Positions 57,918 through 64,000 of a stretch of 64,000 nucleotides of DNA are shown piece by piece. Under the pieces are notes generated by a model. It saw nothing but the letters and a program-made list of their open reading frames with translations, was not told the origin of the DNA and made no database searches. The stretch lies in assembly GCF_004134905.2 (NCBI RefSeq), contig NZ_SDPQ02000002.1:248001-312000 (forward strand), written 5' to 3'. The first letter of the stretch is position 1; each line of letters opens with the position of its first letter. The position numbers and the translations under genes were made by a program. Origin of the DNA: Aeromicrobium ginsengisoli. GTDB lineage: Bacteria; Actinomycetota; Actinomycetes; Propionibacteriales; Nocardioidaceae.

Positions 57918-58891
57918 TGAAACGGACATTCCTCGCAGCCTCTGCAGCGATCGCCCTCTTGACCCTCGCCGCCTGCGGCACCTCGTCCCCGGATGACACG
58001 GGGAGCGGCCCCTGGACCTACACCGACGACCGCGGCACGAAGATCTCGCTCGACGAGAAGCCCAAGCGCGTCGTCGCCCAGTCCTCGCTCGCCGCCGGGC
58101 TGAAGGACCTCGGTGTCGACGTCGTCGGCGTCTTCGGTCCGCTCAAGCTCGCCGACGGATCGCTCGACCCGCAGGCCGCGGGCCTCGACCCCGACACGAT
58201 CACCGACGTCACGGCCGGCGGGGAGTACGGCAGCCTCGACCTTGAGAAGCTCGCGGCCCTCAAGCCCGACCTCGTCGTCACGAACATGTACCTGCCGCCT
58301 GACCTCTGGTACATCAACGACGCAACGGCCAAGAAGGTCGCCAAGCTCGCCCCGATCCTCGCCGTCGACTTCAAGGGCGACTCGATCATCGAGAGCATCG
58401 AGGACGTCCAGAAGGTCGGTGCGAAGCTGGGTGCCGACCTCGACTCGGACACGGTCCTCCAGGGCCGCAAGGACTTCGAAGCCGCGAGCACGCGACTCGC
58501 TGACGTCGGCGCCGAGCTGGATGACCGCAACGTCCTGGTCGTGTCCGGCACCAAGGACCTGTTCTATGCCGCAGATCCCGCCCAGTTCCCCGACCTCGAC
58601 TACTACGAGTCGCTCGGCCTGCCGATCATCAAGGCCAAGGCCAAGCCGGGCAGCTACTGGGAGGACATGAGCTGGGAGAAGTCCGACACGTACGACGCCG
58701 ACGTCGTCATGTGGGACTCGCGCGAGGGCGGATCGACGCTCCAGCAGTTCAAGGCCCAACCGGTCTTCTCCACGATCACGGCGGCGAAGAACGACGCGTG
58801 GGTGCCGTGGGAGGCCGTCTCGCCGGCCAGCTTCGCGGCGTACGCCGACGTCATCAATCGCCTCGCCGACGACATCGAGGAGCAGCTGTGA
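57917..58891 (+). CDS. Iron-siderophore ABC transporter substrate-binding lipoprotein 1
   Basis: 324 residues. Lipobox LTLAAC (Cys about residue 20), then a FepB/FecB-type periplasmic-binding fold (PF01497) with KPKRVVAQSSLAAGLKDLGVDVVGVFGP, LDLEKLAALKPDLVVTNMYL and SWEKSDTYDADVVMWD. It should capture ferric siderophore and pass it to a permease, but no permease or ATPase gene lies in the window. The iron box at its start gives iron-dependent repression. The stop overlaps the next, homologous gene. Confidence 0.92.
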   Translation: MKRTFLAASAAIALLTLAACGTSSPDDTGSGPWTYTDDRGTKISLDEKPKRVVAQSSLAAGLKDLGVDVVGVFGPLKLADGSLDPQAAGLDPDTITDVTAGGEYGSLDLEKLAALKPDLVVTNMYLPPDLWYINDATAKKVAKLAPILAVDFKGDSIIESIEDVQKVGAKLGADLDSDTVLQGRKDFEAASTRLADVGAELDDRNVLVVSGTKDLFYAADPAQFPDLDYYESLGLPIIKAKAKPGSYWEDMSWEKSDTYDADVVMWDSREGGSTLQQFKAQPVFSTITAAKNDAWVPWEAVSPASFAAYADVINRLADDIEEQL

Positions 58892-59874
58892 GGCGCCTCG
58901 GCACGATCCTTGCGGCGGCATCACTGCTGGTGGTCGCGGCATGCGGCTCGTCGGCATCCGACGACGAGGGCGCCGGCCCGTGGACCTACAAGGACGACCT
59001 CGGCCACGCGATCTCGCTGGACCACGCGCCGAAGCGGCTCATCGTGCAGTCGTCGATGGCGGCTGCGCTGACCGACCTCGGCCTCGGCGACGAGATCGTC
59101 GGCACGTTCGGCCCGCTCAAGAACGCCGACGGCCAGCCCGACTCGCAGGTCGCAGGGCTCGACATCGGCAAGGCCGAGGACGTCACAGGTGGTGGTGAGT
59201 ACGGCTCGATCGACCTCGAGAAGGCGGCCAGCCTCAAGCCCGACCTGATCGTCACGAGCGCGTATCTCACGAGCGATCTCTGGTACGTCAACGACGCGAC
59301 GGCCAAGAAGCTCAAGGAGCTTGCGCCGATCCTGGTCGTGAGCTTCGACGGCAAGACGCTGCCGCAGATGCTCGACTCGACCGAGCGGGCGGCCACGGCG
59401 CTCGGCGCCGACGTCGACTCGGACACCGTCCGCAAGGCGCACGCCGACTTCACGAAGGCGGCCGACCGGGTCGAGCAGGCCGGCAAGGCCCTCGGCAGCA
59501 AGAAGATCCTGGTCGGCTCACCGGCGAAGGACGTCTTCTACGTCTCCAATCCCGAGGTCAGTCCCGATCTGAAGTACTGGCGGGACCAGCTCAAGCTGCC
59601 GCTCGTGGTGCCGACCAAGCCCGACGAGGGTGGCTACTTCCAGACGCTGAGCTGGGAGAAGGCCGATCTCTATCCCGCCGACGTGTTCCTCTACGACGAC
59701 CGGGTCGGCAAGGCCGGGCTCGCGATCCTTGACGACCAGCCCGTCTTCGACACGTTGCGGGCGGCCAAGGACAACGCGTACATCCCGTGGACCTCGGTCG
59801 CGCCGCCCAGCTATCGGGCGTACGCCGACATCATGAACCGCCTGGCGACCGAGCTCGAGAAGTATGCGAGCTAG
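58888..59874 (+). CDS. Iron-siderophore ABC transporter substrate-binding lipoprotein 2
   Basis: 328 residues, a clear tandem duplicate of the preceding gene (shared GPWTY-DD-G--ISLD--PKR, GGEYGSIDLEKAASLKPDLIVTS, DLWYVNDATAKK, SWEKADLYPADV). Lipobox VVAAC (Cys about 19). GTG 58888 overlaps the previous stop (GTGA), so both proteins are made from one iron-controlled mRNA. The binding pocket residues differ, so the pair may take different siderophores (inference). Confidence 0.92.
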   Translation: MRRLGTILAAASLLVVAACGSSASDDEGAGPWTYKDDLGHAISLDHAPKRLIVQSSMAAALTDLGLGDEIVGTFGPLKNADGQPDSQVAGLDIGKAEDVTGGGEYGSIDLEKAASLKPDLIVTSAYLTSDLWYVNDATAKKLKELAPILVVSFDGKTLPQMLDSTERAATALGADVDSDTVRKAHADFTKAADRVEQAGKALGSKKILVGSPAKDVFYVSNPEVSPDLKYWRDQLKLPLVVPTKPDEGGYFQTLSWEKADLYPADVFLYDDRVGKAGLAILDDQPVFDTLRAAKDNAYIPWTSVAPPSYRAYADIMNRLATELEKYAS

Positions 59875-60473
59875 GCCGAACGGCGCTGGTCGAGTCCGGC
59901 CAGCACGATGTCGAGCTTGCGGTCGTACCAACCGCGGCCGCGCCAGACCTCTTCGGTGTCGTATGCCTTGAGGACCGGCAGGCGCGGCCCGTCGGCGTGG
60001 CTCTGCTCGATGGCCTTGAGCCGGCGCATCTCCGCCGACGCGGTCAGCGCCAGCGTGATGACGAACTCGACAGCCACGGCTGCGTCCTCGAGCAGGAAGC
60101 CCTGGCTCTGGAGCGACTCGATGTACTTCTCGATGCGCTCCTCGACGGCTCGGGGCGACTTGGGCGCACCGAGCGCGGCCGTGTCGAGGCCCGGGTGGTC
60201 CTCGCACATCTGCCAGATGGTCAGGCCGATGCCCTTGAGCAGCTCCTGCCAAGGCAGCGAGGCATCCGGCCAGGTCGCGGCCAGGATCGCCTTGTCGAGG
60301 GCGCGGACGAGCAAGTCGTCACGGTCCTCCACGTAGCGGTACAGACCGGAATGAGCAACCCCGAGCCGACGGGCTACCGACGGCATGCTGAACGTGGCGA
60401 TTCCGTCGTCAAGCGCAGCCTGCGCGATGACGTCGACTGTGAGTGCCCGCGGGCGCCCTGGCTTGCGATCCAT
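59871..60473 (-). CDS. TetR-family transcriptional regulator
   Basis: 200 residues. N-terminal HTH (LTVDVIAQAALDDGIATFSMPSVARRLGVAHSGLYRYVEDRDDLL, about 10-55) and an all-helical C-terminal ligand domain. The ATG at 60473 has TATGAT 6 nt upstream. It lies convergent to the siderophore-binding genes and divergent from guaB, so the target is not obvious; self-regulation is likely. Confidence 0.9.
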   Translation of the reverse strand: MDRKPGRPRALTVDVIAQAALDDGIATFSMPSVARRLGVAHSGLYRYVEDRDDLLVRALDKAILAATWPDASLPWQELLKGIGLTIWQMCEDHPGLDTAALGAPKSPRAVEERIEKYIESLQSQGFLLEDAAVAVEFVITLALTASAEMRRLKAIEQSHADGPRLPVLKAYDTEEVWRGRGWYDRKLDIVLAGLDQRRSA

Positions 60474-60479
60474 CCCAGC

Positions 60480-60485
60480 ATCATA
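60480..60485 (-). promoter_or_regulatory. -10 element of a leaderless promoter (tetR gene)
   Basis: TATGAT on the minus strand, 6 nt before the ATG at 60473. Confidence 0.55.
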
Positions 60486-60570
60486 CTGCGAGTACGGTTC
60501 AATCGTCGGTTGTTCTGTGACCCCGGTCGCACGGCCCGGCCGGCACGCCGGCCGCACTTCCGCCGGACGA

Positions 60571-62094
<1,524 letters not shown>

Positions 62095-62101
62095 GCACCG
62101 T

Positions 62102-62107
62102 TAGCCT
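62102..62107 (+). promoter_or_regulatory. -10 element of a leaderless promoter (NYN gene)
   Basis: TAGCCT, 6 nt before GTG 62114. Confidence 0.5.
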
Positions 62108-62113
62108 CGTGGC

Positions 62114-63253
62114 GTGAGCATTCGCAAGAACGTTGCCGTCTTCATCGACGCCGAGAACCTGTTCAAGGGTTACGGCAAGCTCGACATCCCCGACGTGTCG
62201 ATGGAGGACATCCTCAACCAGATCGACCGGGTCGCGTCCCAGGAGGTCGACGCCAGCGGCATCGCGGTCGCCCGTGCGTACGCCGACTGGAACGCGCTGG
62301 GCCTCGAGGACTATCGCCGCGACGTCGAGCGCAGCCGGGTCGAGACCGTGCAGGTCTTCTCGGTGGGCAAGGCCGAGAAGAACGCCGCCGACATCGTCCT
62401 GGTCGTCGACTGCCTGAGGGTCGCGGCGGACCTCGATCACATCGAGGTGTTCGTGCTGGTGTCGGCCGACGGTGACTTCGTGCCCCTCGTACGCCGGCTC
62501 CACGAGCTCGACAAGTACGTCGTCGGTGCGACGCTGGCGAACCACCCGGTCAACTCCGTACTGGAGAAGGAGGTCGACCAGTACGTCGCCCTCAAGGTCG
62601 CCCCGCCACTGCCGGCCGGCGCGCTCCACCCGGTGTTCTCCGCGGGTGAGCCGGCGAAGAAGTCTGCGGCACCACGCAAGGAGGCCGCGAAGAAGTCTGC
62701 GGCACCACGCAAGGAGGCCGCGAAGAAGGCCGCCGTCGCGAAGGTGGAGCCGGCCAAGAGGGCTGCCGAGCCCAAGAAGCAGGCCCAGCCCAAGCAGCAG
62801 GCGGCGGAGCCGAGGAAGAAGGCCGCCGAGCCGGAGAAGAGCCTCCCTCGCAAGGGTGCCGCCGCCGGCGCCAAGCCCGAGTGGCACCGGATCGCCAAGG
62901 AGATCCCGGTCGTGCATGCCGGACCCGCATCGTCGCCCGAGGACTACAAGGCGATCATGAAGCAGGTGCTGACCGAGCCCAAGGTGCGCAGCTATCTCGA
63001 CCAGCTCGCCAACCACGGCGGGACCTTGCCGATCCTTGCGATGGCGATCAAGGCTGCGGCGCCGCAGGTCAGCCCGTCGAACGCCAAGGTCAGCACCCTC
63101 TCCCGCGCCCTGCGGTTCGCGCTCGCCGGCACGCCGTACGCCCTCGCGCGCGAGAGTGACGACGTCCAGCCCGTGCTCGTGCGCCGTTCGAGCAAGCCCG
63201 CCGGCATGCTGCCCGACCTGTCGCTCGACGACATCCAACGAGGCGTCCAGTAG
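62114..63253 (+). CDS. NYN-domain (LabA/DUF88-like) putative RNase with Lys/Ala-rich linker
   Basis: 379 residues. The N-terminal NYN/PIN-like domain (about 1-165) has the acidic residues of a metal nuclease: VFIDAENLF, IVLVVDCLRVA and VLVSADGDFVPLVRRL. Residues about 175-255 form a Lys/Ala/Glu-rich linker that includes a perfect 33-bp DNA duplication. The C-terminal region of about 110 residues (EWHRIAKEIPVVHAGPASSPEDYKAIMKQVL...) may be an OST-HTH-like RNA-binding module, but the match is weak. GTG start at 62114. RNA decay or tRNA processing is a guess. Confidence 0.83.
   Translation: MSIRKNVAVFIDAENLFKGYGKLDIPDVSMEDILNQIDRVASQEVDASGIAVARAYADWNALGLEDYRRDVERSRVETVQVFSVGKAEKNAADIVLVVDCLRVAADLDHIEVFVLVSADGDFVPLVRRLHELDKYVVGATLANHPVNSVLEKEVDQYVALKVAPPLPAGALHPVFSAGEPAKKSAAPRKEAAKKSAAPRKEAAKKAAVAKVEPAKRAAEPKKQAQPKQQAAEPRKKAAEPEKSLPRKGAAAGAKPEWHRIAKEIPVVHAGPASSPEDYKAIMKQVLTEPKVRSYLDQLANHGGTLPILAMAIKAAAPQVSPSNAKVSTLSRALRFALAGTPYALARESDDVQPVLVRRSSKPAGMLPDLSLDDIQRGVQ
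62654..62719 (+). repeat. Perfect 33-bp tandem duplication inside the NYN gene
   Basis: Two identical 33-base units (62654-62686, 62687-62719) each encode AKKSAAPRKEA in frame. The lack of any difference, even at silent positions, suggests a recent or ongoing slippage event in the low-complexity linker. Confidence 0.9.
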
Positions 63254-63439
63254 GTCAGCGGGTCTCGCCGTCGCACCTAGGGCATCCCGCCCGGTTCTGG
63301 CCCGGCTCGCGCGTCCTCGCATCCCGCCCGACTGCGTTCTCGTCGCTCGCCGCACAACCCCGGTGCGCCTCACTCCTCGGCCTTGTCGGCCGGGCGCGAG
63401 ACCACGCTCCCTGTCGAGCCGGGACCGGGCGGCACGCCC

Positions 63440-63445
63440 TAGGCT
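63440..63445 (+). promoter_or_regulatory. -10 element of a leaderless promoter (guaB3)
   Basis: TAGGCT, 6 nt before ATG 63452. The rest of the 198-bp gap after the NYN gene contains GC-rich imperfect repeats and no ORF of interest. Confidence 0.55.
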
Positions 63446-63451
63446 GTACGC

Positions 63452-64000
63452 ATGGCAGACATCGAGATCGGCACGGCGAAGCGCGGCCGGCGTGCGTACT
63501 CCTTCGACGACATCGCGATCGTCCCGAGCCGGCGTACGCGCGATCCCGAGGAGGTCTCGACCGCGTGGCAGATCGACGCCTACCGGTTCGAGCTGCCGGT
63601 CATCGCCGCCCCGATGGACTCGGTCATGAGCCCCGAGACGGCGATCGCCCTCGGCAAGCACGGCGGCCTCGGCGTGCTCGACCTCGAAGGCCTGTGGACC
63701 CGCTACGAGGATCCCGAGAAGCTGCTCGAGGAGGTCGCCGGCATCGACGGGCCGCTCGCGACGAAGCGACTCCAGGAGATCTACGCCGAGCCGATCAAGG
63801 CCGAGCTCATCACGGCCCGCCTGCACCAGATGCGCGAGTCGGGCGTCACGGTCGCCGGCGCGCTGTCGCCGCAGCGGACCAAGCAGTTCGCCGACGTCGT
63901 CGTCGAGGCCGGTGTCGACCTGTTCGTCATCCGCGGCACGACGGTGTCTGCCGAGCACGTCTCGGGGCAGACCGAGCCGCTCAACCTCAAGGAGTTCATC
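63452..64000 (+). CDS. guaB3: GuaB3 family IMP dehydrogenase-related protein (3' end outside window)
   Basis: The first 183 residues are visible. The start EIGTAKRGRRAYSFDDIAIVPSRRTRDPEEVSTAWQIDAYRFELPVIAAPMDSVMSP is typical of the actinobacterial GuaB3 family, which resembles IMPDH but lacks CBS domains; some members have GMP reductase or IMPDH activity. The catalytic Cys region lies beyond the window. The guaB...guaB3 order agrees with M. tuberculosis guaB2-guaB3. Confidence 0.93.
   Translation, partial: MADIEIGTAKRGRRAYSFDDIAIVPSRRTRDPEEVSTAWQIDAYRFELPVIAAPMDSVMSPETAIALGKHGGLGVLDLEGLWTRYEDPEKLLEEVAGIDGPLATKRLQEIYAEPIKAELITARLHQMRESGVTVAGALSPQRTKQFADVVVEAGVDLFVIRGTTVSAEHVSGQTEPLNLKEFI

Overview
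The window is GC-rich DNA from an actinomycete. Gene content and order fit Propionibacteriales, most likely Nocardioidaceae (Aeromicrobium/Nocardioides-like). The evidence is the high GC content, frequent GTG starts, many start codons with a -10 hexamer 6-7 nt upstream (leaderless mRNAs), an IdeR/DtxR-type iron box, a CIRCE element, and the order S10-spc-alpha / rplM-rpsI-glmM / glmS / alr / tsaE-tsaB-rimI-tsaD / groESL / guaB-guaB3. That order follows the corresponding Mycobacterium tuberculosis region (Rv3410c to the ribosomal operons). The genus call is an inference.

Layout. 1-291 is the 3' end of tuf. A CDF metal exporter follows (444-1358). 1674-11454 is the S10/spc ribosomal protein cluster, with a long structured leader in front of rpsJ. 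11595-14718 carries secY-adk-map plus a small lipoprotein. 14724-19385 is an accessory block: a CHAP amidase with five Ig-like repeats, ddaH with a divergent Lrp/AsnC regulator, and a beta-lactamase-fold serine hydrolase. 19558-23271 is infA-rpmJ-rpsM-rpsK-rpsD-rpoA-rplQ. 23424-33017 is a second accessory block that separates rplQ from truA: a frameshifted subtilase, a methyltransferase, DUF4394 with an ECF sigma/anti-sigma pair, a GH114-like secreted protein, MmcQ, GNAT, truA, a membrane protein and gltA, with several of these on the minus strand.

33266-35571 is rplM-rpsI-glmM, followed by two paralogous secreted proteins, a double-GNAT protein, a gene relic and coaA (minus). 39441-47382 runs glmS, acpS, nnr, alr, an alpha/beta hydrolase, a GNAT-TsaE fusion, tsaB and rimI. 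After RidA, DUF5709, an acyltransferase and DinB (minus) come tsaD, the pxpABC 5-oxoprolinase operon (minus), a THUMP-like methyltransferase (minus) and groES-groEL. The end holds an RNB-domain RNase, two tandem siderophore-binding lipoproteins under an iron box, a TetR regulator (minus), guaB, a NYN-domain protein and the start of guaB3.

Functionally the window joins the translation apparatus, protein export, t6A tRNA modification, cell-wall precursor synthesis (glmM, glmS, alr), CoA/ACP and NAD(P)HX metabolism, chaperonins and GMP synthesis. No complete novel defence or biosynthetic system is evident. The least ordinary things are non-coding: a 131-bp cluster of three direct plus three inverted 22-bp repeats before tsaB; a long nested palindrome at 52795-52859; structured leaders before rpsJ and secY; and several REP-like palindromes. 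Among genes, the frameshifted subtilase, the GNAT-TsaE fusion, the histone-like tail on L4, the DUF4394-sigma-anti-sigma cassette and the leaderless mini-ORF at 18473 deserve attention.
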